Position numbers and translations under genes: made by a program. A stretch of 5,438 bases of DNA, taken from NCBI GenBank assembly GCA_028690555.1, contig JAQVBA010000069.1, positions 1 through 5,438 on the forward strand. The letters are read 5' to 3'. The notes under the pieces are model-generated. The model saw nothing but the letters and a program-made list of their open reading frames with translations, was not told the origin of the DNA and ran no database searches. The DNA comes from Acholeplasmataceae bacterium. Its GTDB lineage: Bacteria; Bacillota_I; Bacilli_A; Acholeplasmatales; Acholeplasmataceae. Shown here one piece after another: positions 1 through 5,438 of this stretch (its first letter is position 1; each line of letters starts with the position of its first letter).

Positions 1-553
1 CTGGTGCCATTGCCATCACAGTCCAGTTGACCCAAGAGTCTGGTGTCACATTCATATTTAAGAATGTTCCAAATGCTAAAATTTCACGAACGGATGCAAC
101 TAATACTAAAACGAGCATATAACCCATACCACTAGCAAAACCATCAATAATCGAATATTTTACAGGATTTTTAGCAGCAAACGCTTCTGCACGTCCCATC
201 ACGATACAGTTTGTAATAATTAGTCCGACGTATGCGCCAAGGGCTTTTGCAATCGATGGAAAATAAGCTTCTAAAAACATTTGAAATAAAATAACGAAGG
301 TTGAGATGACAACCATATAAGTTACCATTCTCACTTTTGCTGGAATGAAATTACGAATGAGTGAAATCATTAATGATGAAGCCATCACAACGAATGTCAC
401 CCCAAGTCCCATTGCAATCGCATTTTCAACACGGTTTGTGACTGCAAGTGCACTACAAATACCTAATACAGCAACGACAATCGGATTATTCTTTGAAATT
501 CCATCTTTTAAGATGTTATACCATTTGGTATATTTAATTCTGATCCATCTCAT
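1..553 (-). CDS. nqrD: Na+-translocating NADH:quinone reductase-type subunit D (NqrD/RnfE family), 3' end cut by window edge
   Basis: This is an integral membrane subunit of an Nqr/Rnf-type ion-pumping oxidoreductase. The first 184 codons are visible; family members are about 200-210 residues, so only a short C-terminal part is missing. The protein is very hydrophobic, with several membrane helices. The LGICSALAVTN segment (residues 30-40) and GLIITNCIVMGRAEAFA (110-126) are NqrD hallmarks; RnfE usually has CPLLAVT at the first site. Cys33 and Cys115 lie in the two half-helices that, in Vibrio NqrD, supply ligands to the intramembrane [2Fe-2S] cluster shared with NqrE. The start is the ATG at 551-553, with an AGGAGG at 561-566. 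It begins 11 nt after the nqrC stop codon, so the two are almost certainly cotranscribed and translationally coupled. nqrE and nqrF (or rnfA and rnfB) would be expected beyond the left edge. RnfE is the alternative name. Confidence 0.9.
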   Translation of the reverse strand, partial: MRWIRIKYTKWYNILKDGISKNNPIVVAVLGICSALAVTNRVENAIAMGLGVTFVVMASSLMISLIRNFIPAKVRMVTYMVVISTFVILFQMFLEAYFPSIAKALGAYVGLIITNCIVMGRAEAFAAKNPVKYSIIDGFASGMGYMLVLVLVASVREILAFGTFLNMNVTPDSWVNWTVMAMAP

Positions 554-560
554 ATGAATT

Positions 561-566
561 CCTCCT
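561..566 (-). promoter_or_regulatory. Shine-Dalgarno of nqrD overlapping the nqrC stop codon
   Basis: AGGAGG on the minus strand, 7 nt before the nqrD ATG. Its first two bases are the last two of the nqrC TAG stop (565-567), so a ribosome finishing nqrC sits on the nqrD initiation site. This supports translational coupling and fixes the nqrD start. Confidence 0.75.
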
Positions 567-1155
567 ACCGATTATCCCAAGCATTCTTATGTGCTTGGTA
601 TGATGCATTTAATAAATTCATAAATGCTGTTGAAGTTCCAGTAGCTCCTGTAATTGAATCCACTTCATTGTCTTGGTTAGGACTACTATCTTTAACAATC
701 AGTAATTCTGGGATCATTTTGACTCCAGGAAATTGATCTAGAAAACTTCTTTCAGCAACAATACCACCGAGTCCAGGAGTTTCTTGTTGAACTAATACAG
801 TGATTCTTTCAATCGTATCAAATGTTGAATTTAAAGTAATGATGCCACTAATCGGTCCCCATAATCCATTACCTAAAAATTCATAACTAATGGCTTGTGT
901 TGTTTTATCAATATAAAATGTGTAACTTTCTCCTTCATAACTGACTTCAACTGTTTCCACGTTTTCTTCAAATACATCATGGATGTTTGAAAACGTATAG
1001 GAAACACCATAAGCATCTAAAATGGTAGACTTTGTTTCTGCAAGCTCATTTTCTTGTATACGATCATAAGTTAATACATCCATACCTAAAATAAGTCCTG
1101 AAGTAATCATCCCCATGATTAATACAAAGATTAATACTTTAAGATTCGAGTTCAT
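565..1155 (-). CDS. nqrC: Nqr/Rnf complex FMN-binding subunit C/G (NqrC-like, short form)
   Basis: This is a membrane-anchored flavoprotein subunit of the Nqr/Rnf complex; it passes electrons through a covalently bound FMN. It has 196 residues: an N-terminal membrane helix at about 7-28, then an extracytoplasmic FMN-binding domain. GNGLWGPISG (95-104) and ETPGLGG (125-131) are typical of NqrC and RnfG. The flavinylation motif D166-S-I-T-G-A-T172 is intact, with Thr172 as the predicted phosphoester attachment site for FMN, normally loaded by the ApbE flavin transferase. Vibrio NqrC is about 257 residues, so the length is closer to RnfG (about 200), while the GxGLWGP segment reads as NqrC-like. 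The start at 1153-1155 has an AGGAGG at 1165-1170, inside the nqrB coding region; the gene overlaps nqrB by 17 nt. The stop is TAG. The family is certain; the choice between nqrC and rnfG is less so. Confidence 0.88.
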   Translation of the reverse strand: MNSNLKVLIFVLIMGMITSGLILGMDVLTYDRIQENELAETKSTILDAYGVSYTFSNIHDVFEENVETVEVSYEGESYTFYIDKTTQAISYEFLGNGLWGPISGIITLNSTFDTIERITVLVQQETPGLGGIVAERSFLDQFPGVKMIPELLIVKDSSPNQDNEVDSITGATGTSTAFMNLLNASYQAHKNAWDNR

Positions 1156-2074
1156 GAGTTTCTTCCTCCTTACTCTCTTCTTTCATTAACAAACTATCGA
1201 TAAGTGGAGAAATCGCATTCATAATCACAATGCTAAACGTTAATCCTTCTGGGAATGTCGCAAAATTGCGAATGATGATGGTTAATAAACCAATACCCAC
1301 ACCATAAATGATTCTTCCCCATGATTTCATCGGCATCGATACAGGATCGGTTGCTACAAAGAATGCTGCAAACATTAATCCACCCACAAATAATGAGTAA
1401 ACAGGATCGATAAAATGATTAGGTAATGCTAAATTACCAATCCATGTGAAAACAAATAAAGTCCCAATTAAACTTAATGGGATCCGCCAATCAATGACTT
1501 TCAATAAAATTAATAGTAAACCTAAAACTAAGATGCCTAATCTAAATGTTTCACCAATGACACCTGGCACATGACCTAACATCAATTCCATTATTGTATA
1601 GTCCATCGGTAAAGATTTATTAAGTGATATGAGTGGTGTGACTGCAGATACCAAATCGGTTTCGGGATTGAGCCATCGTGTATTCATTTGTAAAGGAAAT
1701 GAAACGGTAACAAATAATACACCTACTAAAGCCGGATTAAAGATGTTTTTCCCTTGACCACCAAAAATCATCTTTCCAAAAAATACACCAAATGCTGAAC
1801 CAACTGCAACAATCCACAAATCCATCGTTACAGGCATCATTAATGCAAAAATTAAAGGTGTAATTAAGAAACTTAATCCCATCTTTTTCTTTCTAATTTT
1901 TGCAAATGTGAATTCAACGATAACTGCTGCAACATAAGCAACCAACGCAATCCAAATCGCTTTAAAACCAAACACAATAGTTCCATAAATGAGTAAAACA
2001 AAAAGTGCACTTAAAAGGATGATGATATTTCGGTTTGATAATTCATCCTTCTTCAATCCAAATTTTTCCGTCAT
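1139..2074 (-). CDS. nqrB: Nqr/Rnf complex membrane subunit B/D (NqrB/RnfD family)
   Basis: This is a polytopic membrane subunit of the Nqr/Rnf ion-translocating oxidoreductase. It has 311 residues with about nine or ten hydrophobic segments spread from residue 17 to 296 and a charged, Glu-rich C-terminal tail. Family motifs are GGQGKNIFNPALVG (105-118), PGVIGETFRLGIL (170-182) and FFVATDPVSMP (238-248). The expected covalent FMN site is D140-L-V-S-A-V-T146-P-L, with Thr146 as candidate acceptor; the usual consensus has Ala rather than Val just before the Thr. At 311 residues it lacks the longer N-terminal part of Vibrio NqrB (about 415) and matches RnfD of low-GC bacteria in size. The start is the ATG at 2072-2074 with a modest GGTG ribosome site 5 nt upstream. 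It is the first gene of its operon, directly behind a strong promoter, with no nqrA or rnfC before it. Naming it nqrB rather than rnfD rests mainly on the NqrD-like third gene. Confidence 0.88.
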   Translation of the reverse strand: MTEKFGLKKDELSNRNIIILLSALFVLLIYGTIVFGFKAIWIALVAYVAAVIVEFTFAKIRKKKMGLSFLITPLIFALMMPVTMDLWIVAVGSAFGVFFGKMIFGGQGKNIFNPALVGVLFVTVSFPLQMNTRWLNPETDLVSAVTPLISLNKSLPMDYTIMELMLGHVPGVIGETFRLGILVLGLLLILLKVIDWRIPLSLIGTLFVFTWIGNLALPNHFIDPVYSLFVGGLMFAAFFVATDPVSMPMKSWGRIIYGVGIGLLTIIIRNFATFPEGLTFSIVIMNAISPLIDSLLMKEESKEEETHELES

Positions 2075-2131
2075 GTGTTCACCACTTTCATCGATTGAGT
2101 TTTTAAATTTTATTACATTGTAATTTCACTT

Positions 2132-2160
2132 ATTATAGCACGAAATTTTTAATAGTTCAA
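2132..2160 (-). promoter_or_regulatory. Sigma-70-type promoter of the nqrBCD operon
   Basis: On the minus strand TTGAAC (2155-2160) is followed by a 17-nt spacer and TATAAT (2132-2137). The spacer ends in TGC, giving an extended -10 (TGnTATAAT). Transcription should start near 2125, leaving a leader of about 50 nt before the nqrB ATG. It sits just beyond the ohr terminator, so the nqr genes are probably expressed independently of ohr. Confidence 0.85.
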
Positions 2161-2166
2161 AAATGC

Positions 2167-2196
2167 AAAAAAAACCTAAGCATAAAATGCTTAAGT
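2167..2196 (-). terminator. Intrinsic terminator of ohr
   Basis: On the minus strand a 10-bp stem (ACTTAAGCAT with ATGCTTAGGT, one G-U pair) closes a 3-nt loop (arms 2187-2196 and 2174-2183) and runs into eight T residues (2167-2174). The stem begins 4 nt after the ohr stop codon. It separates ohr from the nqr promoter. Confidence 0.9.
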
Positions 2197-2200
2197 GTTT

Positions 2201-2608
2201 TTATGCGAATTTGATATCAACATTCCCTTTAATTGCTTTTGAATATGGACAAAATTGATAAGCCATTTCAATATATTTCTTTTCAATATCTTTCGTAACG
2301 CCCATAATCTTAGCGTTTACTAAAGCTTCAAATTTAAAACCACTGTCTCCATCTTTCACAAGAGATGCTGTAACTGTTACTTCGATATCTTCATAAGCTT
2401 GTTTTGAAGATTGAAGTAAAAACTCAATGGAACTCGCAAAACAGCTACTGTACCCCATCGCAAATAATTCTTCAGGATTTGTACCTTTCGCAAGTTTTCC
2501 ACCCATTTCTTGTGGTTTTGCAAGTTTCAACTCAATGGTTGATTGTGTATCTTTAATGATTCCATCTCTTCCACCAATCGTCGTGGCTTGTCTTTCTAAT
2601 ATTTTCAT
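2201..2608 (-). CDS. ohr: Organic hydroperoxide resistance protein (Ohr subfamily of OsmC/Ohr)
   Basis: This is a thiol-dependent peroxidase of the cytoplasm that reduces organic and lipid hydroperoxides; characterised Ohr enzymes are recycled by dihydrolipoamide-carrying proteins. It has 135 residues, close to the usual 140. The Ohr catalytic set is complete: Cys56 in GYSSCF (peroxidatic), Cys120 in FCPYSKA (resolving), Arg14 in GGRDG and Glu46 in NPEELF, the last two matching the Arg and Glu that activate the peroxidatic Cys. The short N-terminus, the GGRDG motif and the C-terminal CPYSKAIKGN block favour Ohr over OsmC. The start at 2606-2608 has GAGGAG at 2618-2623. The gene is flanked by terminators on both sides, so it is a single-gene unit or depends on readthrough from ridA. 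No OhrR regulator gene is adjacent. Confidence 0.93.
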   Translation of the reverse strand: MKILERQATTIGGRDGIIKDTQSTIELKLAKPQEMGGKLAKGTNPEELFAMGYSSCFASSIEFLLQSSKQAYEDIEVTVTASLVKDGDSGFKFEALVNAKIMGVTKDIEKKYIEMAYQFCPYSKAIKGNVDIKFA

Positions 2609-2630
2609 ATGTCATCACTCCTCATTATCT

Positions 2631-2636
2631 ATTATA
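2631..2636 (-). promoter_or_regulatory. Possible -10 element for ohr
   Basis: A perfect TATAAT on the minus strand lies 22 nt before the ohr ATG, directly after the T-run of the ridA terminator. No good -35 is found at 16-18 nt (CCCTTA at 17 nt is poor), and the implied leader is only about 15 nt, with the Shine-Dalgarno at its very 5' end. The call is tentative; AT-rich sequence can give this hexamer by chance. Confidence 0.4.
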
Positions 2637-2640
2637 TAAA

Positions 2641-2663
2641 AGAAAAAGCCCCATAAGGGCTTT
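2641..2663 (-). terminator. Intrinsic terminator of the nrdJ-ridA unit
   Basis: On the minus strand AAAGCCC (2657-2663) pairs perfectly with GGGCTTT (2645-2651) around a 5-nt loop, followed by a T-rich tail (TTTTTC then TTTT). It begins 31 nt after the ridA stop codon and points the right way to end the nrdJ-ridA transcript. Confidence 0.85.
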
Positions 2664-2694
2664 AACGCTTTATTACTTAAGTATTTGAAATAAC

Positions 2695-3075
2695 TTAATC
2701 TTTTACAGCAATCGCATCAATTTCTACATCAACATCTTTAGGTAATCTCGAAACTTCAACGGCTACTCTTGCGGGTTTATGTTCTTCAAAAAATCGTTGA
2801 TATGCTTCATTCATTTCAGAAAATTTAGATAAATCTTTCATGAATACCGTACATTTTACAATATCTTCTTTTTTGAATCCGGCTGCTTCAACAATTGCTA
2901 AAATGTTTTCTAATGATTTTTTTGTTTGATCTTTCACTTCAGGACTAATAAGTGTCATTGTTTCAGCAACAAATGGCAATTGTCCAGATACATAAAGCGT
3001 ATTTCCGGCTAAAACGCCTTGACTATATGGTCCTACAGCTGCTGGAGCTTTGGGGGTATGGATTTTTTTCATCAT
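2695..3075 (-). CDS. ridA: RidA family 2-iminobutanoate/2-iminopropanoate deaminase (YjgF/YER057c/UK114)
   Basis: RidA is a small cytoplasmic trimeric enzyme that hydrolyses reactive enamines and imines released by PLP enzymes such as threonine dehydratase, protecting other PLP enzymes from damage. The protein has 126 residues, the normal family length, and covers the whole single domain. Diagnostic segments are GPYSQGV (15-21, with Tyr17), SGQLPF (30-35), KPARVAVEVSRLPKD (100-114) and VEIDAIAV (117-124). Arg103 aligns with the Arg that binds the substrate carboxylate, and Glu118 with the conserved Glu of the active site, so an active deaminase of the RidA subfamily is expected. It starts 7 nt after the nrdJ stop codon and has no promoter of its own, so it should be cotranscribed with the reductase. 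Two adjacent ATG codons (3073-3075 and 3070-3072) could both serve as start. Confidence 0.95.
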   Translation of the reverse strand: MMKKIHTPKAPAAVGPYSQGVLAGNTLYVSGQLPFVAETMTLISPEVKDQTKKSLENILAIVEAAGFKKEDIVKCTVFMKDLSKFSEMNEAYQRFFEEHKPARVAVEVSRLPKDVDVEIDAIAVKD

Positions 3076-3078
3076 TTT

Positions 3079-3084
3079 TCACCT
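3079..3084 (-). promoter_or_regulatory. Ribosome-binding site of ridA overlapping the nrdJ stop
   Basis: AGGTGA on the minus strand shares its first two bases with the TAG stop of nrdJ (3083-3085). It lies 3 nt before the first ATG and 6 nt before the second, so either methionine is usable. The overlap implies translational coupling between nrdJ and ridA. Confidence 0.65.
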
Positions 3085-5269
3085 ATACCGCACATTTTTC
3101 ATAAACACAGTCTGGATCACTACATTGGATACATCCTTGCTTCTTCACTAAGACGCTTCCACAAAGAGGACAAAGTTCTTTTTCCATTTTTTCTGGAGTT
3201 ACTCCAGTTTGGTGAACATTAATATGTGTCACATATTCTTTGACTTCGTTTGTACGTTTGTTAACCCATTTTTCTTCCATGTGTACATGAGGAGGTGTTG
3301 CAGGATTTAAATCTTCTGTGTTTTCATTAACACCAGCTAAAATACCGATTTTTGCACAACGATCTCTAAAGACGGTTGCTCCTTTTAAGCCTTTTTCCCA
3401 TACCATCATGTAAATATCAATAACATCTTGAACTGTAGCACTGTTCGGTAAATTAAACGTTGAACTAATTGCAGTATCTACATATTTTTGGATGGTTGCT
3501 TGAACATTTGCACGATCTACAAAATCAATATTTTGAGAAGTGATTAATGCCCAATCCGGTAATTTTTCAGGTTCTACACCAAGTGATTTAGCGAGTGCTA
3601 GTGGAGTCTTTTCCCAAACAGTGATTGTCTTTTCAGTTTCAAACATTGAGACAATGCGACGTGTATAGTTAATTTGGAAGAATGGTTCAACACCACCAGA
3701 AACTCCTAAAATATTTGAAATTGATCCAGTTGGAGCAATCGATAATAATCTTGAATTACGCATTCCATAAAGTTTAACGAGTTCATCCGTATCTGGATCA
3801 ATGGTTTCTTTATAAAATGAAGATTTTGAAATCTTATCATAATCAAAAAGAGGGAAAGTGCCAAGTTCTTTTGCACGGAGCGCACTTGCTTTAACCGCGG
3901 TATTTAGCATCCGTCTCATGAGTTTATCCAAAAATTGAATAAACACATCGCTTCCATATGGGAGCCTCATCGATAGCGCTAAATCTGCTAAGCCCATCAC
4001 GCCTAATCCAATTTCACGATATAATTTGACATGTTCTCTTTGTTCTTTAAGCGCATGACGATCACCTAACATTGTGAGTAGATCATCTAATGCCCAAATC
4101 ATTTCAGAAACTACAAAATCAAAACGATCCCAATCAAATTCTGGTTCAATCGTAAAAGGTTTACGAACAAATGCATTTAGATTTATACTACCTAAATTAC
4201 AAGAACCATTAGCCATCAGTGGTTGTTCACCGCATGGATTGGTTGCTGTAAATTTAACATCTTCATATTCGGATAAAAAATGATAGTCATTCATATGGTC
4301 AATAAACATGACCCCAGGATCACCCATCGTGTGTGCTGAATAACCCACAAGTTCGATTAAATCTCTTGCCTTCATTTTCTTTTCAATGGTTTCATATGGT
4401 GTTTCAAAAGACATGATCCAATCGGTATTGTTTTTAACCGCATTCATAAATGCATCGTTAATCGCAATACTGATATTTGCACCATTGACTTTATTTAAGT
4501 CAAGTTTGGTTGTAACAAAATCAATAATATCTGGATGATCAATATTTAATACAAGCATTAATGCACCGCGACGATTATCTTGTTGAGTCGATAATGTCGT
4601 ATGTGAATATTTCTCAGCAAATACCATCACACCAGGTGTTGTATTACTGCTATTATTAACCTTAGCTCCTTTAGGACGAAGCTTCGATAAGTTCATTCCT
4701 TGACCGCCACCATAGCTATATGTTCTAGCAATCTTATAATCAACTTCATAAATACTTTCTAAATTATCCTCAGGATCATTTGTAACATAACAGTTACTAC
4801 CCGTAATATTACCTTCGCGACCAATCGCGTAAAGGTTTCTTCCACCAAAAATAGCTTCTTTATGTCTTAATATTTTTTCAATTGAAGATTTACCAAATGC
4901 AATTCTTTTGATAAATGACTTTTTATCTTCGTTGGGTAGGAGATATTTACTTAAAATGAGGTCTTGTCTTTCATCGTTGTCACCCCATGGATTTTCACGA
5001 TCATTTCTTTGACGTTCACGATATTTGATATATGCTTTTGCTGCATCGTATTGCTTAGATTCCATTAAAAAAAGTTCAACATCATCTTGAATTTGTTCAA
5101 TATTGATTTCTTGACCTTTTTTATAATTCTTCGTAATCTTTTGGGCTTGTTCTAGACATTCATCGTCTGTAAAACCAATGCCACAACTTTGATAAGCTTT
5201 CTGCATCGCGATTGCGATTTTTTGAACATCAAATGCTTCTTTCGTTCCATTTCTCTTTAATACAAACAT
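3083..5269 (-). CDS. nrdJ: Adenosylcobalamin-dependent (class II) ribonucleoside reductase
   Basis: This enzyme reduces ribonucleotides to deoxyribonucleotides for DNA synthesis, using adenosylcobalamin to make the thiyl radical, so it needs no oxygen and no NrdB-type partner. It has 728 residues. An ATP cone (about 1-90, opening KRNGTKEAFD) gives likely allosteric control by ATP/dATP. The catalytic barrel has the redox pair Cys160 (GSNCYV) and Cys357 (GSCNLGSINL), the radical Cys346 with Asn344 and Glu348 in NPCGEQP, and the phosphate-binding APTGSISNI (512-520). The tail has C700-x2-C703 and C713-x2-C716, probably a zinc ribbon, then C721-x4-C726 two residues from the end, spaced like shuttle cysteines that reduce the active site. 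The single-chain layout and zinc-ribbon tail indicate class II rather than class I. The start at 5267-5269 has GGGGAG 5 nt upstream. ridA follows 7 nt downstream. Confidence 0.95.
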   Translation of the reverse strand: MFVLKRNGTKEAFDVQKIAIAMQKAYQSCGIGFTDDECLEQAQKITKNYKKGQEINIEQIQDDVELFLMESKQYDAAKAYIKYRERQRNDRENPWGDNDERQDLILSKYLLPNEDKKSFIKRIAFGKSSIEKILRHKEAIFGGRNLYAIGREGNITGSNCYVTNDPEDNLESIYEVDYKIARTYSYGGGQGMNLSKLRPKGAKVNNSSNTTPGVMVFAEKYSHTTLSTQQDNRRGALMLVLNIDHPDIIDFVTTKLDLNKVNGANISIAINDAFMNAVKNNTDWIMSFETPYETIEKKMKARDLIELVGYSAHTMGDPGVMFIDHMNDYHFLSEYEDVKFTATNPCGEQPLMANGSCNLGSINLNAFVRKPFTIEPEFDWDRFDFVVSEMIWALDDLLTMLGDRHALKEQREHVKLYREIGLGVMGLADLALSMRLPYGSDVFIQFLDKLMRRMLNTAVKASALRAKELGTFPLFDYDKISKSSFYKETIDPDTDELVKLYGMRNSRLLSIAPTGSISNILGVSGGVEPFFQINYTRRIVSMFETEKTITVWEKTPLALAKSLGVEPEKLPDWALITSQNIDFVDRANVQATIQKYVDTAISSTFNLPNSATVQDVIDIYMMVWEKGLKGATVFRDRCAKIGILAGVNENTEDLNPATPPHVHMEEKWVNKRTNEVKEYVTHINVHQTGVTPEKMEKELCPLCGSVLVKKQGCIQCSDPDCVYEKCAV

Positions 5270-5329
5270 AATATCTCCCCTTTATTTTTATCAAGATTCA
5301 AAATCCGTTATATGTTAATCAAAAATGAA

Positions 5330-5345
5330 AAACCATAAAAGGTTT
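5330..5345 (-). promoter_or_regulatory. Small hairpin at the predicted 5' end of the nrdJ transcript
   Basis: On the minus strand AAACC (5341-5345) pairs with GGTTT (5330-5334) across a 6-nt loop and is followed by T-rich sequence. It begins within a base or two of the predicted transcription start. It could stabilise the 5' end or be a weak attenuator; with only five base pairs it may also be chance. Confidence 0.25.
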
Positions 5346-5351
5346 ATACGT

Positions 5352-5381
5352 ATTATACCCTTTATAATCACTCAATTTCAA
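5352..5381 (-). promoter_or_regulatory. Sigma-70-type promoter of nrdJ-ridA
   Basis: On the minus strand TTGAAA (5376-5381) is followed by an 18-nt spacer and TATAAT (5352-5357). Transcription should start near 5345, giving a leader of about 75 nt before the nrdJ ATG. The rest of the upstream stretch to the window edge (5382-5438) shows no gene that I can support. Confidence 0.75.
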
Positions 5382-5438
5382 GTCGATAAACCTATGAATT
5401 GAATGAATTTACAAATGAATCTTCTTTCATTTTTCTTT

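Noticed and set aside
345..736. Two short plus-strand open frames (345-557 and 554-736)
   Set aside because: They lie antisense to nqrD and nqrC, which have strong family matches; no family resemblance is seen in their translations.
2674..2683. Perfect 10-bp palindrome TACTTAAGTA between ridA and its terminator
   Set aside because: It is a single AT-rich palindrome with no second copy and is not positioned at a promoter; it does not resemble known OhrR operators. Likely chance.
2427..4283. Plus-strand open frames at 2427-2639, 3019-3222 and 4074-4283
   Set aside because: All are antisense to ohr, ridA or nrdJ; the compositions look like reverse-complement shadows and no domain is recognisable.
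5346..5353. ATACGTAT palindrome at the nrdJ promoter
   Set aside because: It overlaps the -10 and start site but is only 8 bp and does not extend. It does not match the NrdR box pattern, so I do not call an operator.
5391..5425. Repeated GAAT/TGAAT units near the right edge
   Set aside because: The copies are 4-5 bp with irregular spacing in AT-rich DNA; no CRISPR or true tandem array.
5392..5430. Minus-strand 12-codon open frame (MKEDSFVNSFNS) near the right edge
   Set aside because: It is too short, its upstream sequence is A-rich without a real Shine-Dalgarno, and it overlaps no conserved signal. It could be the tail of a gene outside the window, but nothing supports that.

Overview
The window is about 5.4 kb of AT-rich bacterial DNA carrying six protein genes, all on the minus strand, packed tightly and read from right to left. 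The standard genetic code is in use: all 20 or so tryptophan codons in the six genes are TGG, and no gene is interrupted by an in-frame TGA. The low G+C, strong Shine-Dalgarno sites, textbook sigma-70-type promoters and hairpin-plus-T-run terminators suggest a low-GC Gram-positive relative (Bacillota, or a standard-code Mycoplasmatota lineage such as Acholeplasma/Izemoplasma). That placement is inference; no rRNA or other marker is present.

There are three transcription units in minus-strand order. (1) 5381-2645: a promoter, nrdJ (adenosylcobalamin-dependent class II ribonucleotide reductase with an ATP cone) and ridA (imine/enamine deaminase) 7 nt downstream, closed by a terminator at 2641-2663. 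(2) 2636-2167: a single ohr/osmC-type peroxiredoxin gene with its own terminator; its promoter is uncertain. (3) 2160 to beyond the left edge: a near-consensus extended -10 promoter followed by three overlapping or closely coupled membrane genes, nqrB/rnfD, nqrC/rnfG and nqrD/rnfE. The last is cut by the window edge after 184 codons.

The third unit encodes part of an ion-translocating Nqr/Rnf-type membrane oxidoreductase, which couples electron transfer through covalent FMN and intramembrane iron-sulfur to Na+ (or H+) movement. The D subunit looks like NqrD rather than RnfE, while the B and C subunits are short like RnfD and RnfG. No nqrA or rnfC gene precedes nqrB; the unit starts at nqrB with its own promoter. 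The predicted flavinylation motif of the B subunit also departs from consensus. These are the points most worth a second look.

The remaining genes are housekeeping: B12-dependent deoxyribonucleotide synthesis, reactive-metabolite clean-up and organic peroxide defence. I see no CRISPR array, mobile element, tRNA, rRNA or recognisable riboswitch, and no clear evidence of a wholly new system.
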